A stretch of 64,000 nt of DNA from Sulfuritalea sp. (GTDB lineage: Bacteria; Pseudomonadota; Gammaproteobacteria; Burkholderiales; Rhodocyclaceae). The translations under genes were made by a program, and so were the position numbers. Location of the stretch: NCBI GenBank assembly GCA_030247575.1, contig JAOTRV010000003.1, positions 175,532 through 239,531 of the forward strand. The letters run 5' to 3'. The notes below the pieces were generated by a model. The model made no database searches. It was given only the letters and a program-made list of their open reading frames with translations, and was not told the origin of the DNA. Positions 48,614 to 57,661 of this stretch are shown here, in pieces. The stretch's first letter is position 1. Each line of letters begins with the position of its first letter.

Positions 48614-49888
48614 GTGGCTCACATAGTTATCCTCGGCGCCGGCATCGGCGGCATGCCCGCAGCTTATGAAATGCGTGAAATTCTTCGTCCCGGCGACAAG
48701 CTGACGGTGATTTCAAACAATCCGATGCATCACTTCACGCCGTCGAATCCGTGGGTCGCCGTCGATTGGCGCAAGCGCGATGCGATCGAAGTGGAAATCG
48801 GGCCGCTGCTGGCGAAGAAGGGCATCGACTTCATCCCGGTCGGCGCCAAGCGGGTGCATCCCGACAGGCACCAGGTCGAACTCGACGATGGTCGCAACAT
48901 CGACTACGACTTCCTGGTCATCGCCACCGGCCCCAAGCTGGCTTTCGAGGAAGTCGAAGGCCTGGGCCCGAAGGGGCATACCCATTCGATCTGCCACGTC
49001 GATCATGCGGTCGAGGCCGAAGAAGCCTGGCAGCAATTCGTCAAGGATCCGGGCCACATCGTGGTGGGCGCGGTGCAACTGGCTTCCTGCTACGGCCCCG
49101 CCTACGAGTTCGCCATGATCATGGACACCGATCTGCGCAATCGCAAGATCCGCGACAAGGTGCCGATGACCTTCGTCACCGCCGAACCCTATATCGGCCA
49201 TCTCGGCTTGGGCGGCGTGGGCGATTCCAAGGGCCTGATGGAGTCGGTCATGCGTGAGCGGCACATCAAGTGGATCTGCAATGCCAAGACCACCAAGGTC
49301 GAGGCCGGCAAGATGTACGTCACCGAACACAACGAGGACGGCACGCCGAAGAAGGAGCATGTGCTGGAGTTCAAGTATTCGATGATGCTGCCGGCTTTCA
49401 AGGGCATCGACGCCGTATTCGGCATCGAGGGCCTGACCAATCCGCGCGGCTTCATCCTGATCGACGCCTTCCAGCGCAATCCGAAGTTCCAGAACATCTA
49501 CTCGGTGGGCGTCTGCGTCGCCATTCCGCCGGTGGAGGCCACGCCGGTGCCGACCGGCGCGCCGAAGACCGGCTACATGATCGAATCGATGGTCAGCGCC
49601 ACCGTGCATAACATTCGCGAAGCGCTGGACGGCAAGGAACCGACGCACAAGGCGACCTGGAACGCGGTGTGCCTGGCCGACTTCGGCGACAACGGCGCGG
49701 CGTTCGTCGCCCTGCCGCAGATTCCGCCGCGCAATGTGAGCTGGTTCTCCCAGGGCAAATGGGTGCATCTGGCCAAGATCGCCTTCGAAAAGTTCTACAT
49801 GCGCAAGATCAAGAAGGGTACCAGCGAGCATGTTTTCGAAAAGCTGGTGCTCAACTCGTTGGGCATCATGAAGTTGAAGGACAAGTAA
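48614..49888 (+). CDS. sqr: Sulfide:quinone oxidoreductase
   Basis: 424 residues, close in sequence to the Acidithiobacillus ferrooxidans SQR. FAD binding: VILGAGIGGMPAAYEM and YDFLVIATGPKL. The three redox cysteines are conserved: Cys127 (SICHVDH), Cys159 (LASCYGPAYEF) and Cys353 (WNAVCLADFGD). The quinone-side C-terminal amphipathic helix region is FEKFYMRKIKKG. It oxidises sulfide to sulfane sulfur or polysulfide and reduces quinone at the inner membrane. An AAGGAG site precedes the ATG. It sits between the RND adaptor and permease genes. Confidence 0.95.
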   Translation: MAHIVILGAGIGGMPAAYEMREILRPGDKLTVISNNPMHHFTPSNPWVAVDWRKRDAIEVEIGPLLAKKGIDFIPVGAKRVHPDRHQVELDDGRNIDYDFLVIATGPKLAFEEVEGLGPKGHTHSICHVDHAVEAEEAWQQFVKDPGHIVVGAVQLASCYGPAYEFAMIMDTDLRNRKIRDKVPMTFVTAEPYIGHLGLGGVGDSKGLMESVMRERHIKWICNAKTTKVEAGKMYVTEHNEDGTPKKEHVLEFKYSMMLPAFKGIDAVFGIEGLTNPRGFILIDAFQRNPKFQNIYSVGVCVAIPPVEATPVPTGAPKTGYMIESMVSATVHNIREALDGKEPTHKATWNAVCLADFGDNGAAFVALPQIPPRNVSWFSQGKWVHLAKIAFEKFYMRKIKKGTSEHVFEKLVLNSLGIMKLKDK

Positions 49889-49895
49889 GCGGGTA

Positions 49896-49993
49896 GCCGG
49901 CACAAGGACGCAGGAACACGCAGAGCGAGACAGGAGAGGCCGACCGAAACGGACCAACGCCCCCGTGAGCCTCCTCTGCGTCCTTTTGCCGGC
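49896..49993. repeat. Long imperfect inverted repeat between sqr and the RND permease gene
   Basis: Arms 49896-49915 (GCCGGCACAAGGACGCAGGA) and 49972-49993 pair over about 20 positions with one mismatch and a 2-nt bulge, around a 56-nt loop. It could attenuate or stabilise the downstream message. No T-run follows. Confidence 0.6.
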
Positions 49994-50020
49994 ACTTTCT
50001 ACCGGTAGTTACGATTCGAG

Positions 50021-53000
50021 GTGACAGTGGGAATATCAGGCCGTATCGCGGAGTACTTTCTCAGGAATTCCCTGACGCCCTTGATCGCGCTGATCGCGCT
50101 GCTCCTGGGCGTGGGCGCGACCCTGATCACGCCACGCGAGGAAGAGCCGCAGATCAACGTCACCATGGCCAATGTCTTCGTGCCCTTCCCGGGCGCGTCG
50201 GCGCGGGACGTGGAAGCCCTGGTGACGCGCCCGGCCGAGCAGGTGCTGTCGCGCATCGCCGGCATCGAGCACGTGTATTCCGTGTCGCGCCCCGGCATGG
50301 CGGTGGTCACCGTGCAGTATCAGGTCGGCGAAGATCCGATTCAGGCGCTGGTGCGCCTCTACGACACCGTCAATTCGCACCGCGACTGGCTTTCGCCGAA
50401 CCTCGGCGTGATGGAGCCCATCATCAAGCCGAAGGGCATCGACGACGTGCCGATCGTGACGCTGACCTTCCACAGTTCCGATCCCTCGAAGTCGGCCTTC
50501 GAAATGCAGCAGGTGGCGCGCGCCGCCGAAATCGACCTCAAGCGCATTCCGGGCACGCGCGACGTGGCGACCGTCGGCGGCCCCGGCCACGTGATTCGCG
50601 TGGTGATGGACGCCGATCGCATGAACTCGCACGGTATCACCGCGCAGGACCTCAAGGCCGCCCTGCAGGTGTCGAACGCCTCGCAACCTGCCGGCAGCCT
50701 GGTCGCCGGCAATCGGGAAGTGCTGGTGCAGACCGGCACCTACATCGAATCCGCCGCCGACGTAAAGCGGCTGGTGGTCGGCGTCTATGAGCGCAAGCCG
50801 GTGTACCTGGCCGATGTCGCCCAGGTAGTCGATGGCGCCGACCAGCCCGTGCGCTATGTCTGGCATGGCGATCGCAAAGGGGAATTCCCCGCAGTGACGC
50901 TGTCCGTTTCCAAGAAGCCCGGCGTCAATGCCGCCGATGTCGCGGCAAGCGTGATCGCCCGCGCCGAAGCGCTGAAGGGCACCGTGATACCCGAGGGCGT
51001 CGAATTCACGGTGACGCGCAACTATGGCGCGACGGCGACCGACAAGGCGCAGAAGCTTATCGGCAAGCTGGTGTTCGCCACCGCCTTTGTCGTGTTGCTG
51101 GTGCTGTTCGCCCTGGGCAAGCGGGAGGCATTGATCGTCGGTGCGGCGGTGACCCTGACGCTGGCGGCGACGCTGTTCGCTTCCTGGGCCTACGGCTTCA
51201 CCCTCAATCGCGTGTCGCTGTTCGCGCTGATCTTCTCCATCGGCATCCTGGTGGACGACGCCATCGTGGTGGTGGAGAACATCCATCGCTGGCACATGCT
51301 GGAGCCGGACAAGCCGCTGTGGCAGATCATCCCCCCGGCCGTCGACGAAGTGGGCGGCCCGACCATCCTCGCCACCTTCACCGTGATCGCCGCGCTGCTG
51401 CCGATGGCCTTTGTCTCCGGCCTGATGGGCCCTTACATGAGCCCGATTCCCATCAATGCCTCGATGGGCATGTTCATTTCGCTGGCCATCGCCTTCGTCA
51501 TCACGCCGTGGCTGGCACTGAAGCTGATGAAGCCGGCGGCACACGGTGGCGGCGCCGGCCATGGTGCGGACGCGACGACCGCCAGGCTCGATCGCTTCTT
51601 CCGCCGCCTCATGACGCCGCTGCTCGATCCGCATACCGGCAAGTCGGCGCGGCGCAAGCTGTTGATCGGCATTCTGGCCGCGATTCTGGCTTCGGTGAGC
51701 CTCGGCTTCGTCAAGCTGGTCGTGCTGAAGATGCTGCCTTTCGACAACAAGAGCGAATTCCAGATCGTGCTCGACATGCCGGTCGGCACCCCGCTCGAAG
51801 AAACCGCCAAGGTGCTGCGCGAAATCTCCGCCGAAATCGCGCAGGTGGAGGAGGTCGCCGATTACCAGGCGTACGCCGGTGCCGCCAGCCCGATCAACTT
51901 CAACGGCCTGGTGCGCCAGTACTACCTGCGCAGCGCGCCGGAGATGGGCGACATCCAGGTCAATCTGGTGGACAAGAAGCATCGCAGCCGTCAGAGCCAC
52001 GAGATCGCCGTGTCGGTGCGCGATCGGGTGGTCGCCGTGGCGCGGAAGCATGGCGGCAATGCCAAGGTGGTCGAAGTGCCGCCGGGACCGCCGGTCTTGT
52101 CGCCGATCGTCGCCGAAGTTTACGGCCCCGACCATGCCGGGCAGATCGCCGTGGCCAAGCAGGTGCGTGCGGCATTCGAGGACACGGCCGACATCGTCGG
52201 CGTTGATGACACGGTGGATGAAGACGCCGAAAAGCTGGTGCTGCACGTGGCCCAGGCCAAGGCCGCCCAACTCGGCGTGGCGCAGAAGGACATCGTCGAT
52301 GTGGTGCGCATGGGCCTCTCCGGCGAAGATGTGACGCCGGTGCACGACGGCGACGCCAAATACGAAATTCCTGTGCGCATCGTCCTGCCGGCGGAGCGCC
52401 AGAACAGCGTCGACCAGTTGCTCAAGCTCAAGGTGCGCAGCCGCGATGGCGCGCTGGTGCCGGTCTCCGAAGTGGTGGAGATCAAGCGCACGCTGCGCGA
52501 AAAGGTGATCCATCACAAGGATCTGCTGCCGGTCGTCTTCGTCACCGGCGACATGGGCGGCAAGCTGGACAGCCCCCTGTACGGCATGTTCGACATCCGC
52601 AACAAGCTGGCCGGCATTTCGTTGACCCAGGGCGGCACGCTGGGCGAATACTTCTTCAAGCAGCCGAAGGACCCCTACGCCCAGTATTCGATCAAGTGGG
52701 ACGGCGAGTGGCAGGTGACCTACGAGACCTTCCGCGACATGGGCGCGGCCTACGCCGTCGGCCTGATCCTGATCTACCTTCTGGTCGTGGCGCAGTTCAA
52801 GTCGTACATGGTGCCGCTCATCATCATGGCGCCGATTCCGCTCACCATCATCGGCGTCATGCCCGGCCACGCGCTATTCGGCGCGCAATACACGGCGACC
52901 TCGATGATCGGCATGATCGCGCTGGCCGGCATCATCGTGCGCAATTCGATCCTGCTGGTCGACTTCATCAACGAGCAGGTGGCCGACGGCATGGACTTCG

Positions 53001-53218
53001 CCGAAGCCGTGATCCAGGCGGCCGCGATCCGCGCCAAACCCATCGTGCTGACCGGGCTCGCCGCCATGCTCGGCGCGCTGTTCATCGTCGACGACCCGAT
53101 CTTCGCCGGCCTCGCGCTGTCGCTGATCTTCGGCATTTTCGTATCCACCGCGCTGACGCTGGTGGTGATTCCGGTGTTGTATTTCGCTGCGATGAAGAAT
53201 CGCATCAAGCAGTCTTGA
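50021..53218 (+). CDS. RND efflux transporter permease
   Basis: 1065 residues from GTG 50021. The architecture is AcrB-like: a first helix, a large periplasmic loop, six helices, a second large loop and five or six helices. TM4 carries GILVDDAIVVVENIHRW with the proton-relay pair Asp412-Asp413. VFVPFPGASARDVE and VPIVTLTFHS are usual pore-domain segments. It pairs with the adaptor at 47473. The sulfide-oxidising neighbour suggests export of a sulfur species or lipophilic product, which is inference. Confidence 0.92.
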   Translation: MTVGISGRIAEYFLRNSLTPLIALIALLLGVGATLITPREEEPQINVTMANVFVPFPGASARDVEALVTRPAEQVLSRIAGIEHVYSVSRPGMAVVTVQYQVGEDPIQALVRLYDTVNSHRDWLSPNLGVMEPIIKPKGIDDVPIVTLTFHSSDPSKSAFEMQQVARAAEIDLKRIPGTRDVATVGGPGHVIRVVMDADRMNSHGITAQDLKAALQVSNASQPAGSLVAGNREVLVQTGTYIESAADVKRLVVGVYERKPVYLADVAQVVDGADQPVRYVWHGDRKGEFPAVTLSVSKKPGVNAADVAASVIARAEALKGTVIPEGVEFTVTRNYGATATDKAQKLIGKLVFATAFVVLLVLFALGKREALIVGAAVTLTLAATLFASWAYGFTLNRVSLFALIFSIGILVDDAIVVVENIHRWHMLEPDKPLWQIIPPAVDEVGGPTILATFTVIAALLPMAFVSGLMGPYMSPIPINASMGMFISLAIAFVITPWLALKLMKPAAHGGGAGHGADATTARLDRFFRRLMTPLLDPHTGKSARRKLLIGILAAILASVSLGFVKLVVLKMLPFDNKSEFQIVLDMPVGTPLEETAKVLREISAEIAQVEEVADYQAYAGAASPINFNGLVRQYYLRSAPEMGDIQVNLVDKKHRSRQSHEIAVSVRDRVVAVARKHGGNAKVVEVPPGPPVLSPIVAEVYGPDHAGQIAVAKQVRAAFEDTADIVGVDDTVDEDAEKLVLHVAQAKAAQLGVAQKDIVDVVRMGLSGEDVTPVHDGDAKYEIPVRIVLPAERQNSVDQLLKLKVRSRDGALVPVSEVVEIKRTLREKVIHHKDLLPVVFVTGDMGGKLDSPLYGMFDIRNKLAGISLTQGGTLGEYFFKQPKDPYAQYSIKWDGEWQVTYETFRDMGAAYAVGLILIYLLVVAQFKSYMVPLIIMAPIPLTIIGVMPGHALFGAQYTATSMIGMIALAGIIVRNSILLVDFINEQVADGMDFAEAVIQAAAIRAKPIVLTGLAAMLGALFIVDDPIFAGLALSLIFGIFVSTALTLVVIPVLYFAAMKNRIKQS

Positions 53219-53246
53219 CCCCCAACTTTCTCAAGGAGCACTTCGC

Positions 53247-53477
53247 ATGACCGTCAATCAATTCGTTCGCATCATCGCCGGCTTTTTCATCATGGCTTCG
53301 CTCGCCCTGGCGCACTTCAGCGGCCAGGTCGACATGAGCAAGCTGTCCTGGCTGTGGTTCACCGCCTTCGTCGGCGCCAACCTGTTCCAGAGCGGCTTCA
53401 CCAAGTTCTGTCCGCTGGACACGATCCTGAAGAAGCTGGGCGTCAAGGAGTCCACCGGCAACAGCTGCTGCGCCTGA
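53247..53477 (+). CDS. DUF2892 (YgaP-like transmembrane) protein
   Basis: 76 residues with two membrane helices: FVRIIAGFFIMASLALAHF and LSWLWFTAFVGANLFQSGF, followed by TKFCPLDTILKKLGV and the C-terminal NSCCA. DUF2892 is the membrane part of the YgaP rhodanese and occurs in sulfide/persulfide operons. The Cys in FCPL and the terminal Cys pair are candidate sulfur carriers (inference). A GGAG site lies in the 28 nt after the permease gene. Last gene of the cassette. Confidence 0.88.
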   Translation: MTVNQFVRIIAGFFIMASLALAHFSGQVDMSKLSWLWFTAFVGANLFQSGFTKFCPLDTILKKLGVKESTGNSCCA

Positions 53478-53503
53478 ACCCCGCCGGGACGGCGAAGCCG
53501 ATT

Positions 53504-53526
53504 CGCCGTTCCGCCAGCGTCTACTC
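53504..53526 (+). repeat. Family A dispersed repeat, copy 6
   Basis: Lies in the 59-bp gap between the converging DUF2892 and trpC genes. Confidence 0.7.
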
Positions 53527-53536
53527 CCGGGTTGCC

Positions 53537-54325
53537 TCAGGCGAACAGGCGCGCCAGTTCAGCCCCCGGCGATGGCGCGCGCATGAAGGCTTCGCCGACG
53601 AGGAAGGCATGCACGCCGCCGGCGCGCATCCGTCCGACGTCGGCCGGCGTCAGGATGCCGGACTCGGTCACCACGATGCGCCCGGCAGGCATGCGTCCGA
53701 GCTGCGACAGCGTGGTGTCGAGGCTCACCTCGAAAGTACGCAGGTTGCGGTTGTTGATGCCTATCAGCGGCGTCTGCAACTGCAGCGCGATGTCGAGTTC
53801 CGCCGCGTCGTGGCACTCGACCAGCACCGACATGCCGAGACCGTGGGCGATGGCTTCCATCTCCTGCATCTGCGGCAGGGACAGCGCGGCGACGATCAGC
53901 AGGATCGCGTCCGCCTCCATCGCACGCGCCTCGTACACCTGGTAGGGGTCGACCAGAAAATCCTTGCGCAGCACCGGCAGCGAACAGGCGTCGCGCGCTT
54001 CGCGCAGGTAAGTTTCCGAGCCCTGGAAAAACTGCCTGTCGGTCAGCACCGAAAGGCAGGCCGCGCCGTGGCGTTCGTAGTCGGCGGCGATCGCGGCCGG
54101 GCGGAAATCCTCGCGGATAATGCCTTTCGAGGGGCTGGCCTTCTTGATCTCGGCGATGACCGCCGTAGCGCCGGCGTCTACTCTTGTCCGGATGGCGCCG
54201 GCGAAGTCGCGCGCCGCCGGTTGCGCGACGGCCGCGGCCCGCACCGAGGCAAGCGGCCTGGCAGCGGACGCCGCCGCGACTTCTTCGCGCTTGACGCCGA
54301 GGATCTTCTGCAGGATGTCGGACAT
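53537..54325 (-). CDS. trpC: Indole-3-glycerol phosphate synthase
   Basis: 262 residues, normal length. TIM-barrel signatures: [19 protein letters not shown] (substrate Lys), [63 protein letters not shown] and VTESGI. It converts CdRP to indole-3-glycerol phosphate. The segment RVDAGATAV is encoded by a copy of the family A repeat, in the loop before the first catalytic strand, without breaking the frame. The ATG overlaps the trpD stop by 1 nt. Confidence 0.95.
   Translation of the reverse strand: MSDILQKILGVKREEVAAASAARPLASVRAAAVAQPAARDFAGAIRTRVDAGATAVIAEIKKASPSKGIIREDFRPAAIAADYERHGAACLSVLTDRQFFQGSETYLREARDACSLPVLRKDFLVDPYQVYEARAMEADAILLIVAALSLPQMQEMEAIAHGLGMSVLVECHDAAELDIALQLQTPLIGINNRNLRTFEVSLDTTLSQLGRMPAGRIVVTESGILTPADVGRMRAGGVHAFLVGEAFMRAPSPGAELARLFA
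54161..54183 (+). repeat. Family A dispersed repeat, copy 7 (inside trpC)
   Basis: 23 bp identical to the intergenic copy at 24480-24502. On the coding strand it encodes RVDAGATA of TrpC. Confidence 0.75.
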
Positions 54326-55350
54326 CAGGCGAACTTGCGGGTGAAGTTGATGAACTCGTCGAGTTTCTTGCGCGCGGCGCCGCTGGCCAGCGCTTCACGC
54401 GCCCTGGCGATGCCGTCGCCGATCGAGTCGACCAGGTTGGCCGTGTAGAGCGCGGCGCCGGCGTTAAGCGTGACGATCTCGCGCGGGGTGCCGGGCTTGT
54501 GCTCCAGCGCCTCGATCAGCATGGCCTGGGATTCGGTGGCGTCGGCGACGCGCAGGCCGCGGTTGGACATCATGGCCAGGCCGTAGTCCTCGGGGTGGAT
54601 TTCGTATTCGGTGATCTCGCCGTTCTTCAGTTCGCCGACCAGCGTGGCGGCGCCGAGCGATATCTCGTCCATGCCGTCCTTGCCCCAGACCACCATGACG
54701 TGGTCGGCGCCGAGCTGTTTCATGACGCGCACCTGGATGCCGACCAGGTCGGGATGGAACACGCCCATCAGGGTGTTCGGCGCGCCGGCCGGGTTGGTCA
54801 GGGGCCCCAGGATGTTGAATATCGTGCGCACGCCCATTTCGCGGCGCACCGGGGCGACGTTCTTCATCGCCGGGTGGTGCGTCGGCGCAAACATGAAGCC
54901 GCAGCCGACAGCCTCGATGCATGCGGCGACCTGCTCCGGCGTCAGCATGATGTTGGCGCCGAGGGCTTCCAGCACGTCGGCGGAGCCGGACTTCGACGAG
55001 ACGCTGCGGTTGCCGTGCTTGGCCACCGTGGCCCCGGCGGCTGCCGCGACAAACATCGACGCCGTGGAGATGTTGAAGGTGTGCGCGCCGTCGCCGCCGG
55101 TGCCGACGATGTCCACGAAATGCGGGTTGTGCGGAGTCACGACCTTGGTCGACAGCTCGCGCATGACCGTGGCGGCGGCGGAGATTTCGCCGATGGTTTC
55201 CTTCTTCACGCGCAGGCCGGTGAGGATGGCGGCGACCATCAGCGGCGATATCTCGCCCTTCATGATCTGCCGCATCAGGTGCAGCATTTCGTCGTTGAAG
55301 ATTTCGCGGTGTTCGATGGTGCGCTGGAGCGCTTCCTGGGGGGTGATCAT
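54325..55350 (-). CDS. trpD: Anthranilate phosphoribosyltransferase
   Basis: 341 residues. PRPP-binding [21 protein letters not shown], the [18 protein letters not shown] loop and the [20 protein letters not shown] anthranilate-site segment are all present. It transfers phosphoribose to anthranilate in tryptophan synthesis. ATG 55350 overlaps trpG by 4 nt; trpC overlaps its stop. Its order in trpE-trpG-trpD-trpC is usual for beta-proteobacteria. Confidence 0.95.
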   Translation of the reverse strand: MITPQEALQRTIEHREIFNDEMLHLMRQIMKGEISPLMVAAILTGLRVKKETIGEISAAATVMRELSTKVVTPHNPHFVDIVGTGGDGAHTFNISTASMFVAAAAGATVAKHGNRSVSSKSGSADVLEALGANIMLTPEQVAACIEAVGCGFMFAPTHHPAMKNVAPVRREMGVRTIFNILGPLTNPAGAPNTLMGVFHPDLVGIQVRVMKQLGADHVMVVWGKDGMDEISLGAATLVGELKNGEITEYEIHPEDYGLAMMSNRGLRVADATESQAMLIEALEHKPGTPREIVTLNAGAALYTANLVDSIGDGIARAREALASGAARKKLDEFINFTRKFA

Positions 55351-55919
55351 GATTGGCTTCCTTGCAGGAAATTGCGGAGCAGCTCGTGGCCGCATTCGGT
55401 GAGTATGGATTCGGGATGGAACTGCACGCCTTCCACGTTGAACTCGCGGTGGCGCACGCCCATGATTTCGCCGTCTTCGGTCCATGCCGTGACTTCGAGG
55501 CATGCCGGCAGCGTCTCGCGGCGGATCGCCAGCGAGTGGTAGCGGGTCACGGTCAGCGGATTCGGCAGCCCGGCGAAGACGCCCTTGCCTTCGTGGATGG
55601 CCGGCGAGGTCTTGCCGTGCATCAGTTGCTTGGCATGCACGATCTCACCGCCGAAGGCCGCGCCGATGCACTGGTGGCCGAGGCAGACGCCGAGCAGCGG
55701 AATCCTGCCGGCGAATTCCGTGATCGCCGCCACCGAGACGCCGGCCTGCGCCGGCGAGCAGGGTCCGGGCGAGACCACGATGCGGGCCGGATTCATCGCG
55801 GCGATTTCCTTGAGCGTGATCGCGTCGTTGCGAAACACCTTGACGTCCTCGCCGAGTTCGCCGAAGTACTGCACCAGGTTGTAGGTGAAGCTGTCGTAGT
55901 TGTCGATCATCAATAGCAT
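55347..55919 (-). CDS. trpG: Anthranilate synthase glutamine amidotransferase subunit
   Basis: 190 residues. Class I glutaminase triad: Cys79 in LGVCLGHQ, and the His-Glu in FHPESIL near 169-172. [18 protein letters not shown] opens the protein. It supplies ammonia to TrpE; it may also serve PabB. Preceded by a family C spacer with a CGGGAG Shine-Dalgarno. Confidence 0.95.
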   Translation of the reverse strand: MLLMIDNYDSFTYNLVQYFGELGEDVKVFRNDAITLKEIAAMNPARIVVSPGPCSPAQAGVSVAAITEFAGRIPLLGVCLGHQCIGAAFGGEIVHAKQLMHGKTSPAIHEGKGVFAGLPNPLTVTRYHSLAIRRETLPACLEVTAWTEDGEIMGVRHREFNVEGVQFHPESILTECGHELLRNFLQGSQS

Positions 55920-56006
55920 GGCGATGACTCCCGAAGGGCCGTCCCGAGGGAGGCATAGCCCCCTTGGGGGGCAGCGAACGAAGTGAGCGTGGGGGTCATA
56001 TATTTC
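55920..56006 (-). repeat. Hairpin-rich intra-operon spacer (family C) between trpE and trpG
   Basis: 87 bp on the minus strand: blocks CCCCCACGCTCA, TTCGTTCGCTGCCCCCC, then a GCCCCC/GGGGGC hairpin (55958-55972), then the 19-nt block shared exactly with the pntA-pntB spacer, ending CGGGAG 8 nt before the trpG ATG. Confidence 0.7.
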
Positions 56007-57494
56007 CTATTCGAAACGCGTATCGAGGCCGGCTTCGGCCATCTCGGCGGCGCGCAATTGCGCCCGCGCCTTGTTCAGCGTTTCCTGCCATTCCGAATCG
56101 GGGTCCGAATCGGCGACGATGCCGGCGCCGGCCTGGACGTGGATCTGCCCATCCTTGATGACGGCGGTGCGGATCGCGATGGCCAGGTCCATGTCGCCGT
56201 TGAAGCCGAGGTAGCCGACGCTGCCGGCGTAGATGCCGCGCTTCGAGGGTTCCAGTTCGTCGATGATTTCCATGGCCCGCACTTTTGGCGCGCCGGACAC
56301 CGTGCCGGCCGGGAAGGTGGCCTTGAGCACGCCGGGCGCGCCCTCGTCGTCCTTCAGTTCGGCCTCGACGTTGGACACGATGTGCATCACGTGCGAATAG
56401 CGTTCGATGATGAACTGGTCGGTGACCTTGACCGTGCCGGTCTTGGCGACGCGGCCAATGTCGTTGCGGCCGAGGTCGAGCAGCATCAGGTGCTCGGCGC
56501 GCTCCTTCGGATCGGCCAGCAGGTCGGCCGCCAGCGCTTCATCTTCGGCCGCGGTGGCGCCGCGCTTGCGCGTGCCGGCGATGGGACGCACCGTGACGCG
56601 CTTTTGCCCGTCCTGATGTTCGAGACGCACCAGAATCTCCGGCGAGGCGCCGACGACGTGGAAATCCTCGAAGTTGAAATAGAACATGTAGGGCGAAGGG
56701 TTCAGCGTGCGCAGCGCGCGGTATAGCGCCAGCGGGCTCGCCGCGTAGGGCTTGCTCATGCGCTGCGACAGCACCACCTGCATGATGTCGCCATCGACGA
56801 TGTACTGCTTGGCGCGGCGCACGGCGGCCTTGAAGGCCTCCTCGCCGAATTCCGAGACGGCGGGCGCCGAACTGGCCTGCGCTTCGGGCGGGATGGCGAC
56901 AGGCGCACGCAGCTTGGCGAGCAGCTCCCGCAGGCGCGCCCGGGCCTGCTTCCAGGCGCCGGGGAAGCCGGGTTCGGCATACACCACTAGCGTCAGCTTG
57001 CCCGAGAGGTTGTCGACGATGGCGATTTCCTCGGAGAGCAGCAGCAGGATGTCCGGCACGCCGAGCGGATCGGGAGTCTTCCGTTGCGCCAGCCTGGTTT
57101 CGATGTAGCGCACCGTGTCATAGCCGAAGGCGCCGACGAGGCCGCCGCAAAAGCGCGGCAGGCCGGGCAGGTCGGGTACCTTGAAGCGGGACATGAACTC
57201 GCTGATGTAGCTCATCGGGTTGGTATGGTCGCGCCGCTCGGCGACGCGGTTGCCGGTGAGCAGCATGATCGCGCCCTCGACCACGGCGATGCGCGTGCTG
57301 GCGGCGAGGCCGATGAAGGAATAGCGGCCGAAGCGTTCGCCGCCCTGCACCGATTCGAGCAGGTAGGAGTAAGGATCGTTGGCCAGCTTGAGGTAGATCG
57401 ACAGCGGCGTGTCGAGGTCGGCGAAGGTTTCGAGCGTCACCGGAATGCGGTTATAGCCTTCGGCGGCGAGCCGGTTGAAGTCGGATTCGGTCAT
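56007..57494 (-). CDS. trpE: Anthranilate synthase component I
   Basis: 495 residues. The N-terminal region has [18 protein letters not shown] (Trp feedback site region). Chorismate-binding motifs are [23 protein letters not shown]-type, [40 protein letters not shown] and [19 protein letters not shown]. It makes anthranilate from chorismate with TrpG. ATG 57494 is preferred over an upstream in-frame start at 57524 because it begins the conserved [14 protein letters not shown]. Confidence 0.95.
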   Translation of the reverse strand: MTESDFNRLAAEGYNRIPVTLETFADLDTPLSIYLKLANDPYSYLLESVQGGERFGRYSFIGLAASTRIAVVEGAIMLLTGNRVAERRDHTNPMSYISEFMSRFKVPDLPGLPRFCGGLVGAFGYDTVRYIETRLAQRKTPDPLGVPDILLLLSEEIAIVDNLSGKLTLVVYAEPGFPGAWKQARARLRELLAKLRAPVAIPPEAQASSAPAVSEFGEEAFKAAVRRAKQYIVDGDIMQVVLSQRMSKPYAASPLALYRALRTLNPSPYMFYFNFEDFHVVGASPEILVRLEHQDGQKRVTVRPIAGTRKRGATAAEDEALAADLLADPKERAEHLMLLDLGRNDIGRVAKTGTVKVTDQFIIERYSHVMHIVSNVEAELKDDEGAPGVLKATFPAGTVSGAPKVRAMEIIDELEPSKRGIYAGSVGYLGFNGDMDLAIAIRTAVIKDGQIHVQAGAGIVADSDPDSEWQETLNKARAQLRAAEMAEAGLDTRFE

Positions 57495-57587
57495 GGGGAA
57501 ACTCCACGGAAACGGGTACTGCAAGGACAGAGGCGCGGGCTGTTCAGCTCCGGCGCGATGGAAATCGGCGCGCGATGGCGCGGGCGT

Positions 57588-57659
57588 TCAGGCCCGCCAG
57601 GGCCAGGCCTCCGCCCCGAGGGCGTGTTTCCTTGTCGTTTGCAGGTTGCGGTGGAGCAT
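57588..57659 (-). CDS. trpL: Candidate tryptophan leader peptide
   Basis: A 23-codon frame begins 2 nt after the gph stop and ends 93 nt before trpE. It encodes two Trp codons near its end (EAWPWRA then stop), as in trp attenuation leaders. GC-rich inverted repeats follow (for example 57581-57585 with 57592-57596). No clear T-tract terminator is seen, and the Shine-Dalgarno is weak, so the mechanism is open. Confidence 0.5.
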   Translation of the reverse strand: MLHRNLQTTRKHALGAEAWPWRA

Positions 57660-57661
57660 GG

